Positions 6,500-15,416 of a stretch of 17,056 nt of DNA are shown here, piece after piece; within the stretch, counting starts at the first letter, position 1; each line of letters begins with the position of its first letter. Source of the stretch: Pseudomonadota bacterium (GTDB lineage: Bacteria; Pseudomonadota; Gammaproteobacteria; Steroidobacterales; Steroidobacteraceae). Under the pieces are notes generated by a model. It was not told where the DNA came from. It was given only the letters and a program-made list of their open reading frames with translations, and searched no databases. The position numbers and the translations under genes were made by a program. Where the stretch lies: contig JAEWLQ010000006.1 of NCBI GenBank assembly GCA_023457495.1, forward strand, positions 1 to 17,056, given 5' to 3'.

Positions 6500-7291
6500 C
6501 CCCTCTAGGCCGTGGATGCCGCACTCGCGTTTGAGGCCGGCGAAGCGCAGGTCTTCGGCGGAGTCGACTTCGTGCAGCGCCTTGGTCGAATGCCAGTCGC
6601 CGATCGAGACGTAGCCCTTGTCCCAGAGCGGATGGTAAGGCAGTCCGTGCGCCTTGAGATACAGGTACACGTCGCGATCGGACCAGTCGAAAATCGGGTG
6701 AACCTTGAAGCGGCCGTCGCGCACTTCGAGCGGGTTCAGCTTCGCGCGGCTCTCGGCCTGGCTGCGGCGCAGACCGGCGAACCAGGTCTTGATGCCGAGC
6801 GTGTTCAGCGAGCGGCGCATCGGCTCGACCTTGCGCAGCTCGAGATACTGGTCGAGGCCTTCGCGGCCCTTCTCCCAGAGCTTGCCGTGCTGCGCTTCGA
6901 ACTGCGCGATGTTCTGCGGGCTCGAGAAGGTCTGGATATTGAGCGAGAGTTGTTCGCGCAGCTGCTCGATGAACTGGTAGGTCTCGGGGAACAGATAGCC
7001 CGTGTCGATGAGGATCACGGGTATCCGCGGCGCGAGCTGCGTGACGAGATGCAGCGACACCGCCGCCTGCGCGCCGAAGCTCGACGACAAGGCATGCGGA
7101 CCCGGCAGGTTCTCGAGCGCCCAGCGCGTGCGCGCCGTCGCATCGACCGACGCGAGCCACTCGTTGATGCGCTTCGCGCCGTCGATGTCCGCCACGAACT
7201 CGGCCGCCGACATGTCGAGACGCGGCTCCTCGGAAGCGCCGTTCGTCGCGGGCGCGGTCCGGGCAAGTTCGAGGGCAGCCGACTCGCTCAT
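6497..7291 (-). CDS. cysH: PAPS reductase CysH
   Basis: CysH reduces 3'-phosphoadenylyl sulfate to sulfite in the cytoplasm, using thioredoxin or glutaredoxin. The protein has 264 residues (E. coli 244). The nucleotide-binding part shows SSSFGAQAAVSLHL (69-82) and IDTGYLFPETY (95-105), followed by TWFAGLRRSQAESR (169-182). The catalytic cysteine C257 is in the ECGIH motif. The CC...CC cysteines of iron-sulfur APS reductases are absent, so the substrate should be PAPS, which agrees with the CysC kinase upstream. The ATG at 7291 overlaps the cysI stop by four bases (ATGA). The last codons run into an intergenic repeat that provides the TAA. It is the final gene of the cysD-cysH run. Confidence 0.95.
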   Translation of the reverse strand: MSESAALELARTAPATNGASEEPRLDMSAAEFVADIDGAKRINEWLASVDATARTRWALENLPGPHALSSSFGAQAAVSLHLVTQLAPRIPVILIDTGYLFPETYQFIEQLREQLSLNIQTFSSPQNIAQFEAQHGKLWEKGREGLDQYLELRKVEPMRRSLNTLGIKTWFAGLRRSQAESRAKLNPLEVRDGRFKVHPIFDWSDRDVYLYLKAHGLPYHPLWDKGYVSIGDWHSTKALHEVDSAEDLRFAGLKRECGIHGLEG

Positions 7292-9015
7292 GCACGCTTC
7301 TCCGGGGTCAGCACGTTCGCGCGCCACAGGAAATCGCCGAACCGTTCGTCCTTGTGACGCTCGACGGCGTAACGGCCGACGAGCTCGTCGAGCGCCTTCA
7401 CGATCGAGGCCTCGTCGATGTTGTCGCGATAGATCACATTCAGCCGCTGGCCGACCGCGTCCGCGCCGAGGCGCAGCGTGTAGCGTCCGGGCGCGCGGCC
7501 GATCAGCGCGATCTCGGCGAGATACGGGCGCGCGCAGCCGTTGGGGCACCCGGTGATACGCACGGTGAGCGGAATATTCCTGAGGCCGTGCTTCGCGAGC
7601 AGCTCGTCGACGCGGTCGACGAACGCGGGTAGATAGCGCTCGGCCTCGGCCATCGCGAGGCCGCAGGTGGGCAGCGCCACGCACGCGAGCGCATCGCGGC
7701 GCACGGGCGAGGTGAACAGCGCCTTGCCGAGCCCGTAGTCGGCGACCAGCCGATCGATGTTCATGCACTCGCTGGCCGGAACGTTCGCGACGATGAGGTT
7801 CTGGTTCGCGGTGAGCCGGAAATCGCCCTGGTGGATCTCGGCGATCTTCTCGAGGCCGGTCAGGAACGGCGCGCCCGGCTTGTCGACGACGCGTCCGGAC
7901 TCGATGCGCAGCGTGAGATGCCAGCGGCCATCGTGTCCGCGCAGCCAGCCGAAGCGGTCACCCTGCGTCGTGAACTTGAATTCGCGCGGCGGCGGCAGCT
8001 CGTAGCCGAGACGCTTGAACAGCTCGGTCTTGAACCAGTGAATGCCGCGATCGTCGATCGTGTACTTGAGGCGCGCATGTTTGCGATCGGTGCGATCGCC
8101 GAAGTCGCGCTGGATCATGACGACGGTCTCGGCGACCTTCAGCATCTGGTCGGGCGTCAGGAATCCGATGACATCCGCGACGCGCGGATAGGTGTTCGGT
8201 TCGCCGTGCGACGCGCCGAGGCCACCGCCCACGGTCAGGTTGAAGCCGAGCAGTTTGCCCTCTTCCAGCCCTTCGGTGTCCAGGATGGCGATGAAGCCGA
8301 GGTCCTGCGAGAACACGTCCACGTCGTTGTGCGGCGGCACGACGACGCCGGTCTTGAACTTGCGCGGTAGATAGAGCTGGCCGAGGATCGGTTCCTCTTC
8401 GGCCGGGCCCTCGAGCTTCTTACCGTCGAGCCATATCTCGTGATAGGCGCGCGTCTTCGGCAGCAGGTGTTCGGAGAGCTTCCGGGACCATTCGTGGACC
8501 TCGGCGTGAACTCTCGATTCGACCGGATTCGCGCTCGCCATCACGTTGCGGTTCACGTCTCCGCAGGCGGCAATCGAGTCGATCAGCACGGCGCTCATGC
8601 CCTGCATGGTCTTCTTCAGGTCCTTCTTGATCACGCCGTGCAGCTGGAACGCCTGGCGGGTCGTCAGGCGCAGCGAGCCGGTGCCGTACTGGCGCGCGAG
8701 CTGGCTCAACGCCAACCATTGCTTCGGCGTGCAGACGCCACCGGGAGTGCGCGTGCGGATCATGAAGCTGTACGCGGGCTCGAGCTTCTGGTGCTCACGC
8801 TCGGCGCGCAGGTCGCGATCGTCCTGCATGTAGCTGCCGTGGAACTTGATGAGCTGCGTATCCGAATCGCGGATCGCGCCGGTCAGCGGATCGTTCAGGC
8901 TTTCGACCAGCGTGCCGCGCAGGCCGCGCGACGCCCGCTTGATGACCTCGACCGGGGATTCCGACTTCGTCTTCGCGGGGGTCGTGGTTGGAGGATCGAG
9001 AACTTCAGTAGACAT
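7288..9015 (-). CDS. cysI: NADPH-sulfite reductase hemoprotein subunit CysI
   Basis: CysI carries siroheme and a [4Fe-4S] cluster and reduces sulfite to sulfide with six electrons passed from CysJ. The protein has 575 residues (E. coli 570). The cluster/siroheme cysteines are at C445, C451, C490 and C494 (CVALPTC and TGCPNGC). Sulfite-binding motifs include RLTTRQAFQLHG (116-127) and CGDVNRNVMAS (151-161). I chose the ATG at 9015 (MSTEVLD) over an in-frame start at 9066 that lies well inside cysJ. The gene overlaps the cysJ end by 11 bases and the cysH start by four. Its need for siroheme explains the cysG module downstream. Confidence 0.96.
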   Translation of the reverse strand: MSTEVLDPPTTTPAKTKSESPVEVIKRASRGLRGTLVESLNDPLTGAIRDSDTQLIKFHGSYMQDDRDLRAEREHQKLEPAYSFMIRTRTPGGVCTPKQWLALSQLARQYGTGSLRLTTRQAFQLHGVIKKDLKKTMQGMSAVLIDSIAACGDVNRNVMASANPVESRVHAEVHEWSRKLSEHLLPKTRAYHEIWLDGKKLEGPAEEEPILGQLYLPRKFKTGVVVPPHNDVDVFSQDLGFIAILDTEGLEEGKLLGFNLTVGGGLGASHGEPNTYPRVADVIGFLTPDQMLKVAETVVMIQRDFGDRTDRKHARLKYTIDDRGIHWFKTELFKRLGYELPPPREFKFTTQGDRFGWLRGHDGRWHLTLRIESGRVVDKPGAPFLTGLEKIAEIHQGDFRLTANQNLIVANVPASECMNIDRLVADYGLGKALFTSPVRRDALACVALPTCGLAMAEAERYLPAFVDRVDELLAKHGLRNIPLTVRITGCPNGCARPYLAEIALIGRAPGRYTLRLGADAVGQRLNVIYRDNIDEASIVKALDELVGRYAVERHKDERFGDFLWRANVLTPEKRA

Positions 9016-10906
9016 CGCGCAAATACCGTCCGTCAGCGGTGAGATCGGCCACCCAGGCCTGGGCATCGTCGGCGTCGAGATTGCCGTGAGTGCTCACGAC
9101 ATCGAGCAACGCCTTGTTCACGTCGGGCGCCATGCTCGACGCGTCGCCGCACACATAGAAGTACGCACCGTTCGACAGCCAGTCGAAGATTTCCTTGCCG
9201 GCCTCGCGGATGCGTTGTTGCACGTAGATCTTCTCCGCCTGGTCGCGCGAGAAGGCCACGTCCACCCGGTGGACCGCCTTGCGCTTGAGCGCCTGCTGCC
9301 ATTCGAGTTGATAGAGGAAGTCGTGATACAGCGAGCGGCCGCCATAGAACAGCCAGTTGCGGCCCGAGGCGCCCGTGGCTTCGCGCTCCTGCACGAAGCC
9401 GCGGAACGGCGCGACGCCGGTGCCCGGCCCGACCATGATGATGTCGCGCGAGCCGTCGGCCGGCACGCGGAAGCGCTCGTTGCGCTCGATCCACACGCTG
9501 ACGTTCGAGTCGGCCGCCGTGTTCACGACGAACGATGACGCCGCGCCCGCGAGTAGTTTGCGATCCGAATCGCTGCCGACCACGGCCACCGTGAGGTGCG
9601 CCTCGTCGCCGACCGCGGCGGGACTCGATGCGATCGAATACACGCGGCCCGTCACGGGGCGCAGCGCCGCGACCAGCGACTCGGCGGTCCACTCGGCCGG
9701 ATACTTCGCGAGCACGTCCGCGACCTGTGAAGTGGCGGTGAGTTTCGCGAGCGCCTGCGGATTGCGCGGATCGAGCAGTTCGGACAGGTCCGCCTTGCTG
9801 CGCTCGGCCACGGCCGTCAGCAGCGGACGCGCGATGCGCGTGAGCTCGCGCTCGTCGCGCAGCCACTCGAGCAGCGTGTGCGTCTTGCCTTCGTGTGAAA
9901 CCGTGGCGCCGCCATCGAGCTTCGTCGCCTCGAGCACCGCTTCGATCGCGGAGTCCGGGTTGCGATGCACGATGCCGAGCGCGTCGCCGGGCTTGTAGAG
10001 ATTGCCGAGACCCGGGAACGCGAGCTCCACGTGCCGCACTTCGCGCAGCGCGTTGCGCCCGACGATGCGCTGGTTCGCCAGCACCTCGGCGATCGCGGGA
10101 TTTGCGCGGGTCAGCTCGACAACCGCGGGCGCCGCGGCGGCGGCCGCGGGCATCGGCGTCACGACACCGGCCGCTGGCTTGAACTTCTCCGAGATCTCGC
10201 GCACGCGCGCGAGCGCGTCGTCGGCCCAGGTCTTCGCGAGTTTTTCGAAATCCACGTCGCAGTCGACGCGCGGCAGCAGGCGCTTCGCGTTGAGCTTGGC
10301 GAGACGCTCGTCGATCACGCGGCCGGCTTCGCAGAACTTCGGGTAGCTCGAGTCACCCAGCGCGAGCACCGAGTACTGCAGCTCGGGCAGCTGCGGCGCG
10401 CGCTTGGTCCCGAGGAATTCGTAGAGACCACGCGCCTCGTCCGGCGGATCGCCGTCGCCGTGCGTGCTGATCACCACGTAGAGCAGCTTCTCTTTCGCGA
10501 TCTCGCGCGGCTGGTAATCGCCCGCCTTGATCATGCGCGCCGGGATGCCGAGCGCCTGCACGGCGGCCAACAGCTTCTCGCAGATCTTGCGGCCGTTGCC
10601 GGTGTGCGAAGCGGAGACGATGGTGAGCGACGGCGCGGGAACCGCGGCGGCGGCCGGGGCCGGCGCATGTGCTGTGTGCGCCGTGACGGTGGCCAGTTGC
10701 GGCTGGGCGGCGCGCGCATGAGCGCCGAGCAGATTCTCCGGGAACGCAGGGATGCCGCTCGGCACGGCGGCGGCGGCGCCCGCGAAGTAGCCCGACAGCC
10801 ACAACAACTGCTCGCGGTTCAACTCGGTGGCGAGCTGCGTGAGCAGCTGCCGCCGGTCATCGGGAATCGGAAAGTTTCCTTGCAGGATCACGGCGCTGTT
10901 GCTCAT
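9005..10906 (-). CDS. cysJ: NADPH-sulfite reductase flavoprotein subunit CysJ
   Basis: CysJ moves electrons from NADPH through FAD and FMN to CysI. The protein has 633 residues (E. coli 599), the excess being alanine/proline-rich linkers at about 42-92 and 245-262. The FMN (flavodoxin) domain runs from about 95 to 235, with SASHTGNGR (98-106), STHGDGDPP (147-155) and LGDSSYPKFC (183-192). The FAD domain has KPGDALG (305-311) and RVYSIAS (421-427). The NADPH domain has GPGTGVAPFRGF (493-504), YVCGDA (584-589) and the C-terminus RYLRDVY. The ATG at 10906 overlaps the cysNC stop by four bases (ATGA). Confidence 0.96.
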   Translation of the reverse strand: MSNSAVILQGNFPIPDDRRQLLTQLATELNREQLLWLSGYFAGAAAAVPSGIPAFPENLLGAHARAAQPQLATVTAHTAHAPAPAAAAVPAPSLTIVSASHTGNGRKICEKLLAAVQALGIPARMIKAGDYQPREIAKEKLLYVVISTHGDGDPPDEARGLYEFLGTKRAPQLPELQYSVLALGDSSYPKFCEAGRVIDERLAKLNAKRLLPRVDCDVDFEKLAKTWADDALARVREISEKFKPAAGVVTPMPAAAAAAPAVVELTRANPAIAEVLANQRIVGRNALREVRHVELAFPGLGNLYKPGDALGIVHRNPDSAIEAVLEATKLDGGATVSHEGKTHTLLEWLRDERELTRIARPLLTAVAERSKADLSELLDPRNPQALAKLTATSQVADVLAKYPAEWTAESLVAALRPVTGRVYSIASSPAAVGDEAHLTVAVVGSDSDRKLLAGAASSFVVNTAADSNVSVWIERNERFRVPADGSRDIIMVGPGTGVAPFRGFVQEREATGASGRNWLFYGGRSLYHDFLYQLEWQQALKRKAVHRVDVAFSRDQAEKIYVQQRIREAGKEIFDWLSNGAYFYVCGDASSMAPDVNKALLDVVSTHGNLDADDAQAWVADLTADGRYLRDVY

Positions 10907-12879
10907 AGGCCCGGATCGCTCTGGTGCAGGAAGCCCTTGTTTTCCAGGTAGCGAAGAATCGTTTCAACAGCCGTCGTCATTTCAACCTTCGATGTGTCGA
11001 TCGTGAGTTGCGGCGCGATCGGCGGCTCGTAGGGCGAATCAATGCCCGTGAACTCGCGGATCTCGCCCGCACGCGCCTTCTGGTAAAGGCCCTTCGGGTC
11101 GCGGCGCTCGCAATCCTCGAGCGACGTGGACAGATAGATCTCGATGAAATTCGCGTCGCCGATGCGCTCGCGGATGCGATCGCGGTCCGCGCGGAACGGT
11201 GAGATGAACGCGGTGATCACGATCAGGCCCGCGTCGACGAACAGCGCGGACACCTCGCCGATGCGGCGGATGTTCTCGGCGCGGCCGGCCTCTGAGAAGT
11301 CGAGATCCTTGTTGAGGCCGTGGCGCACGTTGTCGCCATCCAGCAGGAACGAGTGATGGCCGCGATACACCAGCGCCTGTTCGAGCGCGTTCGCGAGCGT
11401 CGACTTGCCCGAGCCCGAAAGACCCGTGAACCAGACGACGGCCGGCTTTTGCCCCTTCTGGTTCGCGCGGATCGCGGCGGTGACGCGCGTCGGCTGCCAC
11501 ACGATGTCGGTATTGGCGCGCGCGCCCTGCGTGTTCGGCGCGATGACCATGCCGGCGCCCACGGTGCCGAAATGCAGCAGGTCCACGATGATGAACGAGC
11601 CCGTCGCGCGGCTCACTTTGTAGTCGTCGATGGCCACCGGCTCTTCGAGCGCGATGCGTACGCGCGCGAGGCCGTTGAGGTCGAGCGCCTCGGCCTCGCG
11701 GGTGGATAGGTCGTTGACGTCGATGCGATGCTGGATCGAATCGATCAGGCCCTTGACGTAGCGCGAGCCGATCTTGAATTCGTAGCGCTTGCCCGGCAGC
11801 AGCGGCGCCTCGCCCATCCAGATGAGGTGCGCATCGAAGGTGCGCGCGAGCGCGGGGCGATGATCCGGATGAACCAGCACGTCGCCGCGGGAAAGATCGA
11901 TCTCGTCTTCGAGCACGATGGTCACGGCCTGCGCCGCGCCGGCGCGCTCGAGCGGGCCGTCGGCGGTGGTGATCTCGCGCACCTTGCTCGACTTGCGCGA
12001 CGGCAATGCGAGCACGCTGTCGCCCACGGCGATCTCGCCGCTGGCGATGGTGCCGGCGTAGCCGCGGAAGTTCGCGTCCGGCCGGCTCACGAGCTGGATC
12101 GGGAAGCGCAGTTCCTTGAAGGAATTGCTGACGACCTCGATGCCTTCGAGTGCTTCTAGCAGCGTGCGGCCGCTGTACCACGGAGTTTCCGCGGTGCCGC
12201 GGGCTACCACGTTTACTCCCTGCAGGGCGGAGCAAGGTATGACTTCAACATTCGACACGCCGAGCTTGTGCGCATAGGCCACGAACTCGCCCGCGATGCT
12301 TTCGTACCTCGCCTTGTCGTAGGCGATGCGGTCCATCTTGTTGACCGCGAGGATGATGTTCTGCACGCCGAGCAGCGCGACGATGTGCGCGTGGCGGCGC
12401 GTCTGCACGCGAATGCCCTTCTCCGCGTCGACCAGCACAACGGCGGCCTCGGCCGTGGAGGCGCCGGTCGCCATGTTGCGCGTGTACTGCTCGTGGCCCG
12501 GGCAATCGGCGACGATGAACTTGCGGCGCGGCGTCGAGAAGTAGCGATATGCGACGTCGATCGTGATGCCCTGCTCACGCTCGGCCTGCAGGCCATCGAC
12601 GAGCAACGCGAGGTCGGGCACTTCGCCCGTCGTGCCCCAGCGCTTGCTGTCGTTCGCGACGGCGTTCAGCTGATCGTCGAACACCTGGCGCGTGTCGTGC
12701 AGCAGGCGGCCGATCAGAGTGCTCTTGCCGTCGTCGACGGAGCCGCAGGTGATGAAGCGCAGCAGTTCGATCTCGCGCTGCTGTGCGAGGAACTCTTCCA
12801 GCGTTGACGGACGAGCGCTCGGCGGCTGCGTGGACGGCAAGGTCTTCTTCCCGGTCAGGTTGGTCAGGGCGGCGGACAT
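10903..12879 (-). CDS. cysNC: Bifunctional CysNC: ATP-sulfurylase GTPase subunit fused to APS kinase
   Basis: The N-terminal part (about 1-465) is CysN, the GTPase that drives adenylyl sulfate (APS) synthesis by CysD. It has GSVDDGKS (47-54), DCPGHEQYTR (125-134) and NKMD (180-183). The C-terminal part (about 478-658) is CysC, which phosphorylates APS to PAPS. It has the Walker A GLSGSGKS (486-493), LLDGDNVRHGLN (512-523) and the kinase signature ITAFISPFRADR (555-566) with S560. The fusion, 658 residues, is common in proteobacteria. Its ATG follows the cysD TAG with no gap, which suggests tight coupling of the two ATP-sulfurylase subunits. Confidence 0.97.
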   Translation of the reverse strand: MSAALTNLTGKKTLPSTQPPSARPSTLEEFLAQQREIELLRFITCGSVDDGKSTLIGRLLHDTRQVFDDQLNAVANDSKRWGTTGEVPDLALLVDGLQAEREQGITIDVAYRYFSTPRRKFIVADCPGHEQYTRNMATGASTAEAAVVLVDAEKGIRVQTRRHAHIVALLGVQNIILAVNKMDRIAYDKARYESIAGEFVAYAHKLGVSNVEVIPCSALQGVNVVARGTAETPWYSGRTLLEALEGIEVVSNSFKELRFPIQLVSRPDANFRGYAGTIASGEIAVGDSVLALPSRKSSKVREITTADGPLERAGAAQAVTIVLEDEIDLSRGDVLVHPDHRPALARTFDAHLIWMGEAPLLPGKRYEFKIGSRYVKGLIDSIQHRIDVNDLSTREAEALDLNGLARVRIALEEPVAIDDYKVSRATGSFIIVDLLHFGTVGAGMVIAPNTQGARANTDIVWQPTRVTAAIRANQKGQKPAVVWFTGLSGSGKSTLANALEQALVYRGHHSFLLDGDNVRHGLNKDLDFSEAGRAENIRRIGEVSALFVDAGLIVITAFISPFRADRDRIRERIGDANFIEIYLSTSLEDCERRDPKGLYQKARAGEIREFTGIDSPYEPPIAPQLTIDTSKVEMTTAVETILRYLENKGFLHQSDPGL

Positions 12880-13842
12880 CTAGAAATATCCCTCGCGCTT
12901 TCTGTTCTCCATCGCGGCCGCGGATTCGGCGTCGATGGCGCGGCTCTGCCGCTCGGAAGTCGTCGTGCGGAGCATTTCTTCGATGATGGCGGGCACGGTG
13001 GCGGCGTTGGACACCTGCGCGCCGGTGAGGGGATAGCAGCCGAGCGAGCGGAAGCGCACGGTCTCGAGGCGCGGCTGCTCGCCCGCGTTCAGCGGCAGAC
13101 GATCGTCGTCCACCATGATCTTGAGTCCGTCGCGATCGACGATCGGGCGTGGCTTCGCGAAGTACAGCGGGACGACGGGGATGTTCTCGCTGTGGATGTA
13201 GGTCCAGATGTCGACCTCGGTCCAGTTCGACAGTGGGAACACGCGGATGCTGTCGCCCTTGCGGAGGCGCCCGTTGTAGAGGTTCCAGAGCTCGGGACGC
13301 TGGTTCTTCGGATCCCAGCGGTGCTGCGCGTCGCGGAAGCTGAACACGCGCTCCTTCGCGCGCGACTTCTCTTCATCGCGGCGCGCGCCGCCGATGGCCG
13401 CGTCCGCGCCGTACTTGTCGAGCGCCGCCTTGAGCGCCTCGGTCTTCATGATGTCCGTGTAGCGGCCACCATGCGTGAAGGGCGTGACGCCCGCGGCCTT
13501 GCCAGCCTGGTTCGTGTAGACGATGAGCTCGGCGTTGAGTCGCTTCGCCGTCTCGTCGCGGAACGAGATCATCTCCTTGAACTTCCAGCCCGTGTCGATG
13601 TGGAGCAGCGGGAAGGGGATGCGGCCCGGGAAGAACGCCTTGCGCGCCAGGTGCAGCAGGACCGAAGAGTCCTTGCCGATCGAATACATGAGCAGCGGGC
13701 GGGCGAACTCAGCCGCGACCTCGCGCATGATGTGGATGCTCTCGGCTTCGAGCCGAGCCAGGTGGGTCAGCTTTGCCACGGCCGCACGACGGCCTCCCCC
13801 GACGGGTTTGAGAGTCGTAACTGCTTGTTTTTGGGCGTGCAT
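12880..13842 (-). CDS. cysD: Sulfate adenylyltransferase subunit 2, CysD
   Basis: CysD is the catalytic subunit of ATP sulfurylase, making APS from sulfate and ATP together with CysN. The protein has 320 residues (E. coli 302), with an N-terminal extension of about 20 residues. The PP-loop pyrophosphatase-type ATP site SIGKDSS is at 54-60. Family motifs follow: HIDTGWKFKEM (81-91), GGARRDEEKSRAKERVFSFR (151-170) and RFRSLGCYPLTGA. The ATG at 13842 is preceded by GGAAAGG five bases upstream, a good ribosome-binding site that fixes the start. It is the first gene of the cysD-NC-J-I-H run and follows a leader with a possible CysB site and hairpins. Confidence 0.96.
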   Translation of the reverse strand: MHAQKQAVTTLKPVGGGRRAAVAKLTHLARLEAESIHIMREVAAEFARPLLMYSIGKDSSVLLHLARKAFFPGRIPFPLLHIDTGWKFKEMISFRDETAKRLNAELIVYTNQAGKAAGVTPFTHGGRYTDIMKTEALKAALDKYGADAAIGGARRDEEKSRAKERVFSFRDAQHRWDPKNQRPELWNLYNGRLRKGDSIRVFPLSNWTEVDIWTYIHSENIPVVPLYFAKPRPIVDRDGLKIMVDDDRLPLNAGEQPRLETVRFRSLGCYPLTGAQVSNAATVPAIIEEMLRTTTSERQSRAIDAESAAAMENRKREGYF

Positions 13843-13863
13843 CGAGACCTTTCCGGACAGCGT

Positions 13864-13885
13864 AAAAAGCCGGCGCGGGGCCGGC
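13864..13885 (-). terminator. Terminator-like hairpin in the cysD leader
   Basis: On the minus strand GCCGGC (13885-13880), a five-base loop and GCCGGC (13874-13869) are followed by TTTTT (13868-13864). This is the form of a Rho-independent terminator. It stands only 22 bases before the cysD start. It may end the transcript of the upstream flavoprotein gene, or act as an attenuator if the cysD promoter lies above it. Confidence 0.6.
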
Positions 13886-13896
13886 AGTTACCAAGT

Positions 13897-13927
13897 GCGG
13901 GGGACTGTACTGAGGGCAACCCCCCGC
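13897..13927. other. Second hairpin in the cysD leader
   Basis: GCGGGGG (13897-13903) pairs perfectly with CCCCCGC (13921-13927) around a 17-base loop. It lies between the possible CysB box and the terminator-like hairpin. If transcribed it would form a stable leader stem. Its role is not known. Confidence 0.5.
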
Positions 13928-13942
13928 CCGGAAAGCACTTTT

Positions 13943-13962
13943 GGTTATGCAGGAATAACACC
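13943..13962. promoter_or_regulatory. Candidate CysB-binding site upstream of cysD
   Basis: GGTTATGCAGGAATAACACC is an imperfect inverted repeat (GGTTAT and ATAACaCC). Read on the minus strand it contains TTATTCC and ATAACC, A/T-rich elements like those described in E. coli CysB activation sites. It lies about 100 bases above the cysD start in otherwise GC-rich DNA, where an activator site would be expected. A cysB gene lies in the same window. The assignment is inference by resemblance; no clear -35/-10 pair was found. Confidence 0.4.
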
Positions 13963-14039
13963 GGGGTAACAGGCAGGTAGGTGCCGGGTGAGAAATCGCG
14001 GAGTTAGCTCCCTGGGCGCCCATTTCTGCCCGAAGCGGG

Positions 14040-15014
14040 TCAGCCTTCCGGGGACCGACCCCTCCTGCCACCGCCGGCGCGCCGCCCCCAGTCCTCTCGG
14101 GTAAGGGCGCGATTTATGCCAAAAGCTGCACGGGCGCCCTCGGCGGCGGCCACGATCGATAGCTGTACGTCCCGGATGATGTTCCCCGCCACGTAGACCC
14201 CGGGCACGCTCGTGGCTTCGTAATCGCCGCACAGGACCCCGCCGTCGCGGCCGAAGCTGCAGCCCAACGATTGCGCCAGTTTCGACTGGTTGTGCGAGGG
14301 CGTATCGAAGAACAAGGCATCCCGGGAAACGCGCTCGCCGTCCCGTAACACCACGGCCGAGAGCTGCCCGCGGGTGCCCTCCAGGTGGGCGACCCGAGCC
14401 TCGATGAGCCTCACGTGATTGCGATCCAGCTGCCGGCGCATGTCCGCCGTGTAGCCAGACCGACCATCGGTCAGCAGCACGATGTCGCTCGCCCAGGCCG
14501 TGATGGCGCGCGCCATCTCGAATCCGCGCTGTCCTTTGCCGTAAACCGCGATCCGCCGGTCGCGCGTCTCCCATCCATCGCAGTACGGACATTGAAAAAC
14601 GCTGTGGCCGAACAGGTCGTCAATTCCGGGAATCCTCGGGACGATGTCGAACAGGCCGGTGGCGATAAGGAGTTTGCGGGTGCGCAGGGACGCGCTCCCC
14701 GCGAGCTCCACGCGGAAAAGAGGCCCGCTGCGCCGCGCCGCCGTCACCTCGTGAGGCAGGAAGGTGACCCCGGGATATTTCAACACCTGCGTGCGCGAGA
14801 TGTCCCGGAATCTTGCGGGCGACACGGGATCGCGAGACAGGAACGCATGCATCTCCTTCGAGGCCCAGCTGCGCGGAGTGCCCGTGTCGCAGAGCAGTAC
14901 TCGGCGGCAGGCGCGGCCCAGCACCAACGCGGCGGACATCCCGGCGGGGCCGGCACCCGCGATGACCACATCCCATTTGCCACTCGAAGGCGCTCGCTTG
15001 CTCTGCACCACCAT
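14040..15014 (-). CDS. Thioredoxin-reductase-like NAD(P)/FAD oxidoreductase
   Basis: A flavoprotein disulfide reductase of 324 residues. It has the FAD site GAGPAG (20-25), a redox pair C142/C145 in QCPYCDGWE, a second nucleotide site GKGQRG (159-164) and the closing FAD motif TSVPGVYVAGN (268-278). The fold and length match thioredoxin reductase. The CPYC centre and the following DGWE differ from CATC of standard TrxB and mark a related subfamily whose substrates are not settled. I start at the ATG at 15014, just before the Rossmann fold; in-frame starts up to 15104 exist but lie in the leader shared with the divergent gene. It is upstream of and in line with cysD. A role in supplying reductant to CysH is possible but unproven. 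Confidence 0.85.
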   Translation of the reverse strand: MVVQSKRAPSSGKWDVVIAGAGPAGMSAALVLGRACRRVLLCDTGTPRSWASKEMHAFLSRDPVSPARFRDISRTQVLKYPGVTFLPHEVTAARRSGPLFRVELAGSASLRTRKLLIATGLFDIVPRIPGIDDLFGHSVFQCPYCDGWETRDRRIAVYGKGQRGFEMARAITAWASDIVLLTDGRSGYTADMRRQLDRNHVRLIEARVAHLEGTRGQLSAVVLRDGERVSRDALFFDTPSHNQSKLAQSLGCSFGRDGGVLCGDYEATSVPGVYVAGNIIRDVQLSIVAAAEGARAAFGINRALTREDWGRRAGGGRRGRSPEG

Positions 15015-15102
15015 GACACGCTGCGCGTGCCGGACCGTTGGTCGCATCGGCATCGGACGACTCTGTCCGTGGGAATGCCTCACCACCGTGCTACAAAGTC
15101 GC

Positions 15103-15330
15103 ATGGCAAAGAAGACACCACGCGATATCGAGAAAAACTACCCGAAGGCCAGGTTCGTCGAGAAGCTTCGGCGGCTCGCGGACGCGATCGAAAATGGCGA
15201 GCGCTTCACGATCAGCATCGGCGGCGAGCGTATCCATGTGCCGGCGGGCGCGCGGTACAACCTCGAGCACGAGCGGTCGGCGACCGAGGAAGAGATCGAG
15301 TTCCAGGTGAAGTGGACCCCGCGGAGATAG
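15103..15330 (+). CDS. Small amphi-Trp domain protein
   Basis: A protein of 75 residues with the pattern of the amphi-Trp domain family: a basic N-terminus (MAKKTPRDIEK), FVEKLRRLADAIENGERF, GGERIHVPAG, then an acidic stretch EEEIEFQVKW ending in a tryptophan near the C-terminus. The biochemical role of the family is unknown to me. It is cytoplasmic by appearance, with no signal peptide or membrane segment. It is the only plus-strand gene among the cys genes and is divergent from the flavoprotein gene, with 88 bases between the chosen starts. The ATG at 15103 is the natural start; longer upstream frames are antisense to the flavoprotein. Confidence 0.8.
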   Translation: MAKKTPRDIEKNYPKARFVEKLRRLADAIENGERFTISIGGERIHVPAGARYNLEHERSATEEEIEFQVKWTPRR

Positions 15331-15416
15331 CTCGCTACTTCAGATCGAGCGTCCTGCGGATCTCGACGGCTGTCATGTTTCGCACATGGACCGGGTCAAT
15401 CCGGCCTACACGAATC

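Noticed and set aside
4617..6534. Long plus-strand open frames over the hemCD-like and hemB-like genes (318 and 328 residues)
   Set aside because: Their translations are low-complexity and family-free, while the minus strand shows clear HemB/HemC motifs. High GC opens such antisense frames.
9965..10951. Plus-strand frame of 328 residues over cysJ
   Set aside because: It is antisense to a gene with all CysJ motifs, and its composition is arginine/alanine-rich with no recognisable domain.
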